A DNA stretch of 64,000 nt from JBHHUI01 sp965248775 (GCA_965248775.1 OZ252150.1:5952001-6016000); one strand, 5' to 3'; shown: positions 43,632 through 53,408, numbered from the stretch's first letter. A program made the numbers and translations. The notes: generated by a model not told the origin, from the letters alone.

Positions 43632-45026
43632 ATGTCTGAATATGATTATGACTTGATTGTCGTTGGAACCGGGCCTGCCGGTCAGAAGGCTGCCGTCCAA
43701 GGCTCCAAGGTTGGCAAACGTGTTGCGATTGTGGAACGGCGACAGACCGTTGGTGGAGTCTGTATCAACACCGGTACGATTCCTAGTAAAACCATGCGTG
43801 AGGCCGTGCTGTATTTATCGGGTTATCGCGAGCGCAATATCTATGGCGCCTCCTACCGGGTCAAAGAACGTATCACGATGACGGATCTCAACTTCCGTTG
43901 CAACCATGTCATCCGCCATGAGATCGATGTGATTCGCCATCAGATGATGCGGAACCAAATCGATCTGCTCGAGGGCACCGCTTCGTTTGAAGATCCGCAT
44001 ACGATTAAGATCTCGCATCTATCAGGTGATCGCAACGCGACCGCAGGAGTGGTGGTGATTGCCGTTGGCACGAAACCAACAAAAGGTGCGAACATCCCAT
44101 TTTCAACGGACCGTATCTTCACCAGCGATGGCGTCCTCGATATGAAAGAGGTGCCGAAGACGCTGGTAGTTGTTGGCGCTGGTGTGATCGGCCTCGAATA
44201 TGCCAGTATATTTGCAGCTCTCGGTGTGCGCGTTACCGTTATCGATATGCGCCCTCGGTCGCTTGATTTTGTGGATGACGAAATCATAGACGCACTCACC
44301 TATCATCTGCGCAGCCAGCGCGTCACCATCCGCCTGGGCGAGGCGGTCGATGAGATGGAGTTTGATGAAAAGGAAGATAAAGTAGTCACGCATCTGAAAA
44401 GCGGCAAACGCATTGTTACCCAAAAGGCACTCTATTCTATCGGGCGCACCGGTGCGACAGCCGAGCTGAATCTAGAGGTCGCTGATCTCAAGGCAGATTC
44501 TCGCGGGCGACTCCCGGTAGATGAAAACTATCGGACGGACGTAAAACATATTTATGCTGTCGGTGATGTGATCGGATTTCCAAGCCTGGCGTCCACTTCC
44601 ATGGATCAAGGGCGCCTGGCTTCGGCGCATGCATTCTCAGTCGAAACCGATTCGATCCCGGATCTGTTCCCGTTCGGGATATATACCATCCCGGAAATCT
44701 CCATGGTCGGCAAGCACGAAGAAGAACTGACAGATGCAGGCATCCCCTATGAAGTCGGTAAGGCTCACTTTAAAGAGATTTCACGCGGTCAGATTATTGG
44801 GGACGAGCTCGGCATGCTGAAATTGATCTTTGGTCTGGAAGATCACAAGTTGTTGGGAGTACATATTATCGGTGAAGGGGCCACCGAGTTGATTCACATC
44901 GGCCAGGCGGTGCTAGCATTTGGCGGCAAAATTGATTACTTTGTTAACACCGTGTTCAACTATCCAACCTTGGCTGGAGCCTATAAAGTTGCCGCACTCG
45001 ATGGTATCAACCGCCTCAGTATGTAG
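43632..45026 (+). CDS. sthA: Soluble NAD(P) transhydrogenase-like flavoprotein
   Basis: The 464-residue product is a class I pyridine nucleotide-disulphide oxidoreductase: FAD motif VVGTGPAGQKAA, NAD motif VVVGAGVIGLEYASIFAALG, and the dimer domain with IPEISMVG. The redox site reads GGVCINTGTIPSKT. The second Cys of the CxxxxC disulphide in lipoamide dehydrogenase is replaced by Thr, as in soluble transhydrogenases (Si-specific NAD(P)+ transhydrogenase). No lipoyl enzyme subunits are nearby. Its role would be balancing NADPH and NADH. Confidence 0.85.
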   Translation: MSEYDYDLIVVGTGPAGQKAAVQGSKVGKRVAIVERRQTVGGVCINTGTIPSKTMREAVLYLSGYRERNIYGASYRVKERITMTDLNFRCNHVIRHEIDVIRHQMMRNQIDLLEGTASFEDPHTIKISHLSGDRNATAGVVVIAVGTKPTKGANIPFSTDRIFTSDGVLDMKEVPKTLVVVGAGVIGLEYASIFAALGVRVTVIDMRPRSLDFVDDEIIDALTYHLRSQRVTIRLGEAVDEMEFDEKEDKVVTHLKSGKRIVTQKALYSIGRTGATAELNLEVADLKADSRGRLPVDENYRTDVKHIYAVGDVIGFPSLASTSMDQGRLASAHAFSVETDSIPDLFPFGIYTIPEISMVGKHEEELTDAGIPYEVGKAHFKEISRGQIIGDELGMLKLIFGLEDHKLLGVHIIGEGATELIHIGQAVLAFGGKIDYFVNTVFNYPTLAGAYKVAALDGINRLSM

Positions 45027-45035
45027 ATAAGGCAA

Positions 45036-45044
45036 TGCTATACT
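45036..45044 (+). promoter_or_regulatory. Extended -10 promoter element before yebC
   Basis: TGC-TATACT (45036-45044) begins ten bases after the sthA-like stop, without a clear -35. It gives a leader of about 38 bases to the yebC ATG, which has GGAGAG upstream. It probably drives the yebC-ruvC-ruvA-proC group. Confidence 0.45.
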
Positions 45045-45088
45045 TGAGCCCCTCTTATTAAATCAAATGGAGGTTTTCGGAGAGATTT

Positions 45089-45844
45089 ATGTCTGGCCAT
45101 AGCAAGTGGAGTACGATCAAGCGAAAAAAGGCCGCGACGGATGCAAAGCGCGGTAAATTATTTACCCGGCATGCCAAAGATATTGCCCTGGCTGCACGCG
45201 AAGGTGGCGGCGATCCGACATCTAACTTTAAATTACGGCTGGCCGTGGATAGAGCGAGGGCAGCCAATCTCCCCAAAGAAAATATCGAGCGATCCATTCG
45301 GCGTGGTACCGGCGAAGAAAAAGGTGCGGCGGCGTTCGAACAGGTCACATATGAAGGCTACGCCAATCACGGCGTTGCATTAATGATCGAGGTTGTCACT
45401 GACAACCGCAATCGCTCTGTCTCAGAGATTCGGCATCAGCTCTCGCGCTACGCTGGGAGCCTCGGCGAGGGGGGTTCAGTTGCCTGGCAATTCGAACGCA
45501 AAGCCTATTTCGCCTTTCCACCGAAAAGTCATTCTGAAGAAGAGTTATTCGATATCGCTGTGGAGGCGGGTGCTGAAGACGTGATCTATTCTCCGGAATT
45601 GGTGGAGATCTTCGCGCCGGTGGAGTCTTTCAAAGATGTCAGCGATGCATTGAATGCAGCTGCCATCAGTCCGGAAGAGGCTGAACTGCGCATGGAGCCC
45701 ACCAATCTGATGGAACTGGAGCCGGATGAAACCGTCCAGGTAATGCGTGTCATTGAAGCACTGGAAGAATTGGACGACGTGCAAAACATTTATTCCAACC
45801 TGAACGTGACCGAAGATGCTATTGCTGTTCTCGAAGCTGCCTGA
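45089..45844 (+). CDS. yebC: YebC/PmpR family protein (TACO1-like)
   Basis: The 251-residue product has the full-length YebC signature MSGHSKWSTIKRKKAATDAK at the N-terminus and the conserved GYANHGVALMIEVVTDNRNR. The family was long called a transcription regulator; its mitochondrial member TACO1 and bacterial YebC2 help translation of proline-rich stretches. It is commonly found just before ruvC, as here. A GGAGAG ribosome site precedes the ATG, and the gene ends nine bases before ruvC. Confidence 0.95.
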   Translation: MSGHSKWSTIKRKKAATDAKRGKLFTRHAKDIALAAREGGGDPTSNFKLRLAVDRARAANLPKENIERSIRRGTGEEKGAAAFEQVTYEGYANHGVALMIEVVTDNRNRSVSEIRHQLSRYAGSLGEGGSVAWQFERKAYFAFPPKSHSEEELFDIAVEAGAEDVIYSPELVEIFAPVESFKDVSDALNAAAISPEEAELRMEPTNLMELEPDETVQVMRVIEALEELDDVQNIYSNLNVTEDAIAVLEAA

Positions 45845-45853
45845 CCGGCCTGA

Positions 45854-46354
45854 ATGACAATCACTGTCATTGGCATTGATCCTGGTACCGCCATCACCGG
45901 CTATGGGATTGTGCGCGAGACAGATGATGCCCTGGAGTGTCTGACGTTTGGTGTTGTTACAACACCAGCCGGAGAGCCTTTGCCCAACCGCTTGCAGACC
46001 ATCCATCGCGGTTTACGTAAAATCATTAGTGAATATAACCTGACCTCGGGTGCGGTTGAAAAGCTATTCTTCCAAAAAAATGTACGTACGGCGATGATGG
46101 TTGGGCAGGGGCGCGGCGTGGCCATGCTTGCTTTAGCGGATTGCGGTCTCGCCGTGGGTGAGTACACGCCACTGGAAATTAAGCAGGCCGTCGCCGGTTA
46201 TGGGGGTGCTCCAAAGCGACAGGTGCAGATGATGGTGCAGACACTGCTTGATCTGAGCGAAATGCCACGCCCGGATGACGCGGCTGATGCCCTGGCGGTT
46301 GCAATTTGCCATTTGCATTCCTCAAAAATGAAGCAGCTCATCGAGGGGGCGTGA
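45854..46354 (+). CDS. ruvC: Crossover junction endodeoxyribonuclease RuvC
   Basis: RuvC resolves Holliday junctions by paired nicks. The 166-residue product has the RNase H-like active site: Asp in GIDPGTAITGYG, Glu in GAVEKLFFQKN, and the late Asp pair in PRPDDAADALAVAICH. Length is typical. It lies between yebC and ruvA; RuvB is not in the window. The stop is followed by a 76-base gap holding a small palindrome, GGTGTCACACC (46363-46373). Confidence 0.95.
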   Translation: MTITVIGIDPGTAITGYGIVRETDDALECLTFGVVTTPAGEPLPNRLQTIHRGLRKIISEYNLTSGAVEKLFFQKNVRTAMMVGQGRGVAMLALADCGLAVGEYTPLEIKQAVAGYGGAPKRQVQMMVQTLLDLSEMPRPDDAADALAVAICHLHSSKMKQLIEGA

Positions 46355-46430
46355 CCTCCGTAGGTGTCACACCGCCTTCGGGTTGAAAACTAAAAGAAGG
46401 TATGAAAATTCATCTGGAAATTGAAACAAG

Positions 46431-47009
46431 ATGATCTCTACGCTTGCCGGGGTTGTTCGTTCCTATTCTGAGAACGCCCTCATTGTTGAAATCGGAGGCA
46501 TGGGCTTGGAGGTGCTTGTCCCCAGCACGGTGTTTGATGGTTCTGTGGGTGTCGGGCAGCTCATCAGTCTACATACACACCTGGCTGTGCGCGAAGATTC
46601 TCTGACACTCTATGGTTTTTCTTCGGAAGAGGAGCGCTTCGTGTTTGAAGCGCTGCTCGGCGTTTCCGGCATCGGGCCGCGTCTTGCGCTGAGCGTGTTG
46701 TCAACTTTTTCGCCTGAAATTTTACGAAACGCAATTGCCGGCGAACAACCGGAAATGATTAGCCGCGTACCCGGCGTGGGCAAGAAAACGGCTGAAAAAA
46801 TTGTATTCCATCTCAAAGATAAACTTGGCGATACATTGCCGACACTGCTGGATGCGGACTTCACCGATTCAGACACGGAAGTGCTGGCTGCTCTGACAGC
46901 ATTGGGGTACAGTGTTGTCGAAGGGCAGGCGGCATTACAATCGATTCCCTCCGATGCACCGGATAATGTTGAAGAGCGCATCCGCAGCGCACTCCAGTAT
47001 TTCTCTTAA
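46431..47009 (+). CDS. ruvA: Holliday junction branch migration protein RuvA
   Basis: RuvA binds the four-way junction and loads the RuvB motor. The 192-residue product has the N-terminal OB fold (MISTLAGVVRSYSENALIVE), two helix-hairpin-helix motifs (LLGVSGIGPRLALSVLS and ISRVPGVGKKTAEKIVFHL) and the C-terminal three-helix domain that contacts RuvB. Length is normal. It is not followed by ruvB, which must be elsewhere. Confidence 0.95.
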   Translation: MISTLAGVVRSYSENALIVEIGGMGLEVLVPSTVFDGSVGVGQLISLHTHLAVREDSLTLYGFSSEEERFVFEALLGVSGIGPRLALSVLSTFSPEILRNAIAGEQPEMISRVPGVGKKTAEKIVFHLKDKLGDTLPTLLDADFTDSDTEVLAALTALGYSVVEGQAALQSIPSDAPDNVEERIRSALQYFS

Positions 47010-47032
47010 GCCCGTAAAGGTTATTTGATCCT

Positions 47033-47884
47033 ATGCTTCAAGATACGCGTGTTGCGTTCATTGGTTCGGGCGCAATGGCCGGTGCGATGATAGCCGGACT
47101 GCTGGTGCAGAAACTGACTTCACCGGAAAATATTATTGCTGCAGGACCACGCTCCGAAAGAGCAAAAGAGCTAAATGCCAAATACAATATCCGTTCGACT
47201 ACGGACAATTGCAAGGCCATCGAAGGCGCAAGCCTCGTCGTTCTCTCAACAAAGCCGCAGGTGTTGCCGGAAATTCTCTCGGAATTGGCAGGCAAAATCC
47301 AACCTGACGCCTTGGTGCTCTCTATACTGGCAGGTGTAAAAATTGAGACAGTTTCAGCGGGCCTACGCCATTCTGGGATTGTGAGAGCAATGCCCAACAC
47401 GCCGGCGCGGATTGGAGAGGGCATCACTGTCTGGACAGACTCAGACTCGGTGACCGACTTGCAGCGAAAACAGGCAGAGATGATCCTAAGTGCGCTGGGG
47501 GAACAGGTATTTGTTGATAACGAAAATTATCTGGATATGGCGACGGCTCTTTCAGGAACTGGCCCTGCCTATGTTTTCCTCTTCATGGAGGCGCTAGTCG
47601 ATGCCGGAGTCCATATGGGTTTTTCGCGGCATGTTGCAGAGAAACTGGTCTTGCAGACCGTCAAAGGTTCCGTAGACTATGTACTCCACTCTCCTAATCA
47701 CCTCGCCCGCCTGCGCAATCTGGTGACCTCACCCGGGGGGACCTCTGCTGAAGCGATCTATTTCTTGGAGAAGGCTGGATTCCGTACTGCCCTCTCACGG
47801 GCAGTTTGGGCCGCTTATCAGCGCTCGGTTCAATTGGGAGGCGGTCAATCTGCAGTAAGTCCACCTGATAACAGCAACCAGTAA
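47033..47884 (+). CDS. proC: Pyrroline-5-carboxylate reductase
   Basis: The enzyme makes proline from pyrroline-5-carboxylate using NAD(P)H. The 283-residue product has the Rossmann motif VAFIGSGAMAGAMIAGLL, the conserved RAMPNTPARIGEG, and the C-terminal dimer domain with ALSGTGPAYVFLFMEAL and LVTSPGGTSAEAI. It follows ruvA by 23 bases. Length is typical for ProC. Confidence 0.95.
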   Translation: MLQDTRVAFIGSGAMAGAMIAGLLVQKLTSPENIIAAGPRSERAKELNAKYNIRSTTDNCKAIEGASLVVLSTKPQVLPEILSELAGKIQPDALVLSILAGVKIETVSAGLRHSGIVRAMPNTPARIGEGITVWTDSDSVTDLQRKQAEMILSALGEQVFVDNENYLDMATALSGTGPAYVFLFMEALVDAGVHMGFSRHVAEKLVLQTVKGSVDYVLHSPNHLARLRNLVTSPGGTSAEAIYFLEKAGFRTALSRAVWAAYQRSVQLGGGQSAVSPPDNSNQ

Positions 47885-48231
47885 TTCTCCTCAGCCGGTC
47901 TTAATCGACTGGACTATTCTCGTCTCAGGGAAGCGAGATCACACCGCTTCTGTTTTCTTAAGCCTACAGTTAGCATAAATAGCGGCACTCGCCGGTATTC
48001 CATGACGCGCATAGTAGGGCATTAAGTCATAAAACATTTGCAAATTCAGGCTCAATAAAAGCATGGTTTGCATCGTCTTAGCGTTCCGTTAATATCGTCG
48101 TTATTATGTCAAATTCTTATTGACCCTGAATTGTAAATCATGATAGGGTGATGAATGAATTGATGTATGTCGATGTGTTGGTATGGAAGAGTATGAGATG
48201 GACGTCGAGTTAGTTTTAGGAGAGGTAGCTT
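47885..48231. other. Intergenic stretch before the sigma factor gene
   Basis: This 347-base gap has no convincing gene or RNA. The second half is AT-rich and holds the likely sigma-factor promoter and a ribosome site (AGGAGAGG) close to the ATG at 48232. The first half shows no strong hairpin with a T run, so no clear terminator for proC is seen. Confidence 0.5.
48120..48147 (+). promoter_or_regulatory. Possible promoter of the sigma factor gene
   Basis: TTGACC (48120-48125) lies 16 bases before GATAGG (48142-48147). The -35 is good and the -10 is poor. Transcription would start near 48154, about 78 bases before the ATG. Confidence 0.35.
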
Positions 48232-49155
48232 ATGGTAGCACGACGTACAGAAAAATTTAAACCCCTCCCGGTGCGTCCTGCTGAAGCGCCCGATGATTTA
48301 CTCACCCATGATGAAGAAATCAAGCTTGCGAAAATACTCGCAGCCGGTCGCCGGGCAGAAAAGAAACTCACGCGCCGTCGAGCAACCAAGAAAGAACAGG
48401 CCAAATGGGGGTCGGTTGCGGCCCGGGCAGAGGCTGCCCGGGATGAACTTGTCCTTCGTAACCAAGGCCTGGTAGGCAAGGTTGCCCGCCGATATTTCGA
48501 TACGGGCCTGACTTTTGAAGACCTGATGCAAGAGGGGCAGGTCGGCCTGATCAAGGCAGCGAACCGCTACGATCCGGCGCGTGGGACACGTTTTTCCACC
48601 TATGCCGTTTGGTGGATCAGGCAAGCCATTGGCCGTGCAGTGGCAAACACCGGGCGCATGATCCGATTGCCTGTCAACCTGGGTCAACGTCTGATGCAGG
48701 TACGCCGTACTGAACTCGAGTTGGCGCAAGCGCTGGGCCGCGATGCTACGAGCGAAGAAGTCGCCGAAAAATTGGAATGGACGCTAGAGCAGGTCCAAAC
48801 TGTTACCACTTCCGTGATCCCGGTCACGCGTCTTGAGCAACTTATCGGTCCGAAAGACTCAGCCGATACGGAATTGCAGGAACTCCTCCCGGATGAGCAC
48901 GTTCTCCGCCCTGAGGAAGAGGCTGATGTCAATTTGCTTGCGGGTGAGGTGTCTCGGGTGTTCGAAAGCCTTAGCCCCTCGGAGGCCAATATCCTGCGGC
49001 TCCGCTATGGTTTTGTAGATGGTGAGGCTCATCCGCTCAGCGACCTGGCTCGGAAGTATGGACTCTCACGTGAGGGGATGCGCCAGGCGGCTAACCGTGC
49101 GCTCGACAAGATTCGCCGGTCTGAAAAAGCGGATAATTTGAAAGAATACCTATAA
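48232..49155 (+). CDS. Sigma-70 family RNA polymerase sigma factor, RpoD/SigA-like
   Basis: The 307-residue product has region 1.2-2.1 (LVLRNQGLVGKVARRYFDTG), region 2.2 (FEDLMQEGQVGLIKAANRYDP), regions 2.3-2.4 (FSTYAVWWIRQAIGRAVANTGRMIRLP in overlapping parts), region 3, and a region 4 with the -35-reading helix (LARKYGLSREGMRQAANRAL). It lacks the long region 1.1 of E. coli RpoD. It fits a primary or group 2 sigma factor; the two cannot be separated by eye. The -10 and -35 elements seen in this window agree with such a factor. Confidence 0.9.
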   Translation: MVARRTEKFKPLPVRPAEAPDDLLTHDEEIKLAKILAAGRRAEKKLTRRRATKKEQAKWGSVAARAEAARDELVLRNQGLVGKVARRYFDTGLTFEDLMQEGQVGLIKAANRYDPARGTRFSTYAVWWIRQAIGRAVANTGRMIRLPVNLGQRLMQVRRTELELAQALGRDATSEEVAEKLEWTLEQVQTVTTSVIPVTRLEQLIGPKDSADTELQELLPDEHVLRPEEEADVNLLAGEVSRVFESLSPSEANILRLRYGFVDGEAHPLSDLARKYGLSREGMRQAANRALDKIRRSEKADNLKEYL

Positions 49156-49177
49156 TTGCTGTAGAGTAAGTCCTCGC

Positions 49178-49223
49178 AAACACAAATATTAACCGGTGTA
49201 CGCAAGTGCACCGGTTTGTGTTT
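49178..49223 (+). terminator. Terminator-like hairpin after the sigma factor gene
   Basis: AACCGGTG (49191-49198) pairs perfectly with CACCGGTT (49209-49216), and the outer AAACACA (49178-49184) pairs with TGTGTTT (49217-49223) across a bulge on the 5' side. The T stretch is short. It separates the sigma factor gene from the ATP synthase operon. Confidence 0.6.
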
Positions 49224-49299
49224 AAGCCTTCTCAGACGATAATCTACACGATGAAGAATATTAACAGTGATGAAAACAGTCGTTCTATTTGTGAATAAC

Positions 49300-49328
49300 T
49301 GGACAATTCAACTTTCCTCGGGTATTAT
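49300..49328 (+). promoter_or_regulatory. Promoter of the F1 ATP synthase operon
   Basis: TGGACA (49300-49305) and TATTAT (49323-49328) are 17 bases apart, five of six matches to consensus in each. Transcription would start near 49335, about 44 bases before atpA. TTGTGAA at 49289-49295, just upstream, equals a Rex half-site; no paired half-site in the right place is seen. Confidence 0.55.
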
Positions 49329-49378
49329 TCGTCAAGAATTTCCATAGCTTCAACCCAATCTTTTTCCACGGTGAGTCA

Positions 49379-51037
49379 ATGACAGAACAGCTGCTTGTCC
49401 CCGAAATTGCTGCCGAAATACAAAAACAAATCGACTCCTTCGCACCCGAATTGCGACCACAGGACATCGGAACGGTGATTGAATCCGGTGATGGGATTGC
49501 ACGTGTCTCCGGGCTTTCGGATGTTCGTAACGCTGAGCTGGTTCAGTTCTCAAATGCATCGCTCGGTGTCGTTTTTAATCTCGAATACGACAATGTTGGC
49601 GTTATTGTGTTGGGCGAATACGCTTCCATTGAAGAAGGATCGACCGTGCGCAGCACCGGACGCATCGCCTCCGTTCCGGTGGGAGATGCTCTCGTAGGTA
49701 GGGTAGTGAATGCCCTAGGTCAGCCTGTCGATGGAAAAGGCCCAATCTCCGCAGCAAATTATCGTCCGATAGAGATTATTGCGCCGGGTGTGGTGCGCCG
49801 TAAGGATGTCGGCCGACCGCTCCAGACCGGTGTGAAGTCCATCGATTCGATGACACCCATCGGTCGAGGGCAACGCGAGTTGATCATCGGCGACCGTCAG
49901 ACCGGCAAGTCTGCGGTTGCCATCGACACCATCATTAACCAAAAAGGTCAGGATTGCATTTGTATCTATGTTGCCATCGGACAGAAAAAGTCAGCCGTCG
50001 CTCGGGATGTTGCCACGCTGGAAAAGTATGGTGCAATGGATCACACCATTGTTGTGCTTGCTTCTGCGGAAGAATCTGCAGCCATGCAATACATCGCCCC
50101 TTACGCCGGTTGCGCCATGGGCGAAGAGTTCATGGAGAACGGCGGCGACGCGCTGGTTGTCTACGACGATCTGTCCAAGCATGCCTGGGCCTATCGCCAA
50201 GTTTCGTTGCTATTGCGGCGACCGCCTGGACGAGAGGCCTATCCGGGTGATGTGTTCTATCTGCACTCGCGGCTCCTGGAACGTGCGGCGCAGATGGCCG
50301 ATGAGAACATTATTGTTCCGAAGGATGCCGGCGACGATGTAACAGAAGGTGTGGATGGCAAGGTCTATGGGGGCCCATTGAGTCAGCATGATGCTGAGGA
50401 GGCACTGGCAGCGATGGACAATGCGAGTGCCCACAAGCTGTACAAGATACCCACCTCAGGGGGCTCACTCACTTCGTTGCCGATTATCGAAACATTGCTG
50501 GGCGACGTTTCGGCCTACATTCCAACGAACGTTATTTCGATCACGGATGGACAGATTTATCTGGAAAGTGACTTATTCTACGCGGGCATTCGTCCTGCGG
50601 TAAATGTCGGTATTTCCGTATCGCGCGTTGGTGGTGACGCACAGACCAAGGCGATGAAATCAGTTGCCGGTCGTTTGCGGCTAGACATGGCAGCGTTCCG
50701 TGAACTGGCCGCGTTTGCCCAGTTCGGTTCCGATTTAGACAAGGCGACCCAGTTGCAGCTTGATCGCGGCTATCGGCTGCAGGAAATTCTCAAGCAACAG
50801 CAGTACGTGCCGATGCCAATTGAGAATCAGGTTATGGTTATCTTCGCCTGCACATCAGGTTATAGCGACGATGTGCAGGTCGAGCGAATGCAGGAGTGGG
50901 AAGACGGCTTCCTGCGCTACATGGCAAATTCCCAACCTCAAGTGGGAAAATCAATTGTTGAAGATGGGGTGATATCGGAGGATACCGATAAAGGACTTCG
51001 CACCGCGCTAGAAACGTTCAATTCCACCTGGACTTAA
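49379..51037 (+). CDS. atpA: ATP synthase F1 subunit alpha
   Basis: The alpha subunit forms the hexamer with beta and holds the non-catalytic nucleotide sites. The 552-residue product has the N-terminal beta barrel, the P-loop GDRQTGKSAVAIDT, the Arg-finger region SVSRVGGDAQTKAMK and the C-terminal helical bundle, with a tail somewhat longer than the usual 505-residue form. The weak GGTGAG before the ATG is the only ribosome site. Unusually, it is the first gene of the operon: atpH (delta) and the F0 genes that normally precede it are absent, and a promoter sits directly upstream. Confidence 0.95.
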   Translation: MTEQLLVPEIAAEIQKQIDSFAPELRPQDIGTVIESGDGIARVSGLSDVRNAELVQFSNASLGVVFNLEYDNVGVIVLGEYASIEEGSTVRSTGRIASVPVGDALVGRVVNALGQPVDGKGPISAANYRPIEIIAPGVVRRKDVGRPLQTGVKSIDSMTPIGRGQRELIIGDRQTGKSAVAIDTIINQKGQDCICIYVAIGQKKSAVARDVATLEKYGAMDHTIVVLASAEESAAMQYIAPYAGCAMGEEFMENGGDALVVYDDLSKHAWAYRQVSLLLRRPPGREAYPGDVFYLHSRLLERAAQMADENIIVPKDAGDDVTEGVDGKVYGGPLSQHDAEEALAAMDNASAHKLYKIPTSGGSLTSLPIIETLLGDVSAYIPTNVISITDGQIYLESDLFYAGIRPAVNVGISVSRVGGDAQTKAMKSVAGRLRLDMAAFRELAAFAQFGSDLDKATQLQLDRGYRLQEILKQQQYVPMPIENQVMVIFACTSGYSDDVQVERMQEWEDGFLRYMANSQPQVGKSIVEDGVISEDTDKGLRTALETFNSTWT

Positions 51038-51040
51038 TCC

Positions 51041-51949
51041 ATGGCAAATGCCCGCGAAATGCGGCTCCGGATTCGGAGAGTCAAAAACATTGCTCAGGTG
51101 ACACGCGCCTTGGAAGCGGTGAGTGCCTCGCGGGTACGTCGCGCGCAGGAAGCGGTGACTGCCTCACGGGCCTATGCAGGCAAGGCATTCGAAGTGCTGC
51201 AGCACCTGGCTTTGCAGCCCTCCCAACTCTTGCACCCGTTGTTAGAAGAGCGAGCGGAAGTCAAAGCAATTGACTTTCTGATGATTTCAAGCGACCGAGG
51301 TTTGGCGGGCGCTTACAATATCAATGTCACCCGCCAAGCACTGGATTTTACGAATTCCAAGACTGTGCCTATTCGCTGGGTGACGGTGGGTCGCAAAGGG
51401 CGCGACCTAGTCTATCGACGTGGAGCGAACATCGCCGCAGACTTTGAGAACTTCCGTGACTTGCCGTCTTTTTTGGATACCAGCCCGATTGGGCAAGTGT
51501 TGTTGGAAGATTATATGAACGGTACGGTAGATGAAGTCTACCTCGCCTATACCGATTACATTAACACGGTACGCCAGATACCGCGCGTGCGCCGACTTCT
51601 TCCGTTGAGCGCGGTGGATGTCGAAGAGCAAGTCATGGCCGAGCATCTCGGCAGTGCCGAGCGCACAGTAGAAGCGCCCTATATTTACGAGCCGGCCCCA
51701 GAGGATTTGCTGGATGTAATCTTGCCCCGCTTTACACAGGTGCAGGTCTATCAAGCATTGCTCGAGTCACTGGCCAGCGAGCACAGTGCACGCATGGTGG
51801 CCATGCGTAATGCAACCGATAATGCAAATGAGCTAGTGGGTAGTTTGCAACTTGCGTATAACAAAGCGCGGCAACTTTCAGTTACCAGTGAACTACTTGA
51901 TATTGTTGGTGGTGTGGAAGCACAGTCCGAGGCATTGGCCGATGCGTAA
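51041..51949 (+). CDS. atpG: ATP synthase F1 subunit gamma
   Basis: The gamma subunit is the central rotating shaft. The 302-residue product has the typical N-terminal coiled-coil helix MANAREMRLRIRRVKNIAQV, the Rossmann-like middle (FLMISSDRGLAGAYNINV) and the C-terminal helix LASEHSARMVAMRNATDNAN followed by YNKARQ. It starts three bases after atpA. Length is normal. Confidence 0.95.
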   Translation: MANAREMRLRIRRVKNIAQVTRALEAVSASRVRRAQEAVTASRAYAGKAFEVLQHLALQPSQLLHPLLEERAEVKAIDFLMISSDRGLAGAYNINVTRQALDFTNSKTVPIRWVTVGRKGRDLVYRRGANIAADFENFRDLPSFLDTSPIGQVLLEDYMNGTVDEVYLAYTDYINTVRQIPRVRRLLPLSAVDVEEQVMAEHLGSAERTVEAPYIYEPAPEDLLDVILPRFTQVQVYQALLESLASEHSARMVAMRNATDNANELVGSLQLAYNKARQLSVTSELLDIVGGVEAQSEALADA

Positions 51950-51997
51950 AAATTTCAGCTACATTCCTAGTAACTACGAGGAGTGAGTGGAGGATTC

Positions 51998-53398
51998 ATG
52001 GCAGAAGTAAACGGGAAAATAGTACAGATCCAGGGCGCAGTCATCGATTGCGAGTTTCCGCCGAATCAATTGCCGGAAATCTACGAGGCTATTGAAATTC
52101 CGCGTGAGGGTCAGGACTCTCTCGTACTCGAAGTAGAGAAACATCTCGGCAACAACCGTGTTCGCTGTGTTGCCATGGATGCCACCGAAGGTTTGCAGCG
52201 CGGTCTGACCGCAAACGCGGTCGGTGCACCGATTACTGTTCCAGTGGGGGAGGTTGCACTGGGGCGCATCTTCAACGTGCTTGGCCGCCCTGTGGACGGT
52301 CTTGAGCCGGTTGATGCTGATGTCCAATATCCAATTCACCGTCCAGCGCCGACGTTCGATGAGCAAGCTACCTCAACAGAAGTGTTTGAGACCGGCATCA
52401 AAGTCATCGACCTGATTGCACCATTTACGAAGGGCGGCAAGACGGGCATCTTTGGTGGTGCCGGCGTGGGCAAGACGGTCATCATCATGGAACTGATTCA
52501 GTCCATTGCCACAGTGCATCAGGGCAAATCGGTTTTTGCTGGTGTTGGCGAGCGCACACGCGAAGGTACCCAGCTTTACCGCGAGATGATCGAATCAGGT
52601 GTGATGAAAGATACGGTGATGGTGTTCGGCCAGATGAACGAGCCTCCCGGCGTGCGCCTGCGTGTCGCATTGACTGGTCTCACCATGGCCGAGTATTTCC
52701 GTGATCAGGGTCTCGACGTTCTGCTCTTCATTGACAACATTTTCCGTTTCGTAATGAGTGGTTCGGAAGTTTCCGCATTGCTCGGACGGATGCCCTCCGC
52801 GGTTGGTTATCAGCCGACGCTTGGCACAGAGATGGGTGAATTGCAGGAACGCATTACATCGACTCACCGCGGTTCGATAACTTCGTTGCAGGCCGTTTAC
52901 GTGCCGGCGGACGACTATTCGGACCCGGCGCCAGTGGCGACCTTTGCCCACCTGGACGCGACAATTGCGCTAGAGCGCCCAATTGCGGAAAAGGGAATTT
53001 ACCCTGCCGTTGACCCGTTGGCTTCGACCAGTCGAATTCTCGACCCGCAAGTGGTCGGGGAAGAGCATTACGCTGTTGCCCGCGAAGTACAACGCGTTCT
53101 CCAACGTTATAAGGATTTGCAAGATATTATCGCCATTCTCGGCGTCGATGAGCTATCGGAAGACGACAAGTTACTCGTGTCACGAGCGCGGAAAATCGAG
53201 CGATTCTTCTCACAACCCTTCAAAGTGGCCGAACAGTTTACAGGCACACCGGGTGTTTATGTGCCGTTGGCGGACAGTGTGCGTTCCTTCCGAGAGATAT
53301 TGGACGGAAAGCACGATGACGTACCGGAGCAGGCTTTCATGTTCAAAGGCACAATCGAAGAGGTTAGGACGGCTGCAGATAAGATGGCCGCGGTCTAG
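51998..53398 (+). CDS. atpD: ATP synthase F1 subunit beta
   Basis: The beta subunit carries the catalytic sites. The 466-residue product has P-loop GGAGVGKTVIIMEL, the catalytic Glu in VGERTREGTQLYREM, Walker B VLLFIDNIFRFV and the conserved DELSEDDK of the C-terminal domain that contacts gamma. The start is the ATG after GGAGG rather than the GTG five codons upstream. Length is typical. Confidence 0.95.
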   Translation: MAEVNGKIVQIQGAVIDCEFPPNQLPEIYEAIEIPREGQDSLVLEVEKHLGNNRVRCVAMDATEGLQRGLTANAVGAPITVPVGEVALGRIFNVLGRPVDGLEPVDADVQYPIHRPAPTFDEQATSTEVFETGIKVIDLIAPFTKGGKTGIFGGAGVGKTVIIMELIQSIATVHQGKSVFAGVGERTREGTQLYREMIESGVMKDTVMVFGQMNEPPGVRLRVALTGLTMAEYFRDQGLDVLLFIDNIFRFVMSGSEVSALLGRMPSAVGYQPTLGTEMGELQERITSTHRGSITSLQAVYVPADDYSDPAPVATFAHLDATIALERPIAEKGIYPAVDPLASTSRILDPQVVGEEHYAVAREVQRVLQRYKDLQDIIAILGVDELSEDDKLLVSRARKIERFFSQPFKVAEQFTGTPGVYVPLADSVRSFREILDGKHDDVPEQAFMFKGTIEEVRTAADKMAAV

Positions 53399-53408
53399 CC
53401 TTCACAAA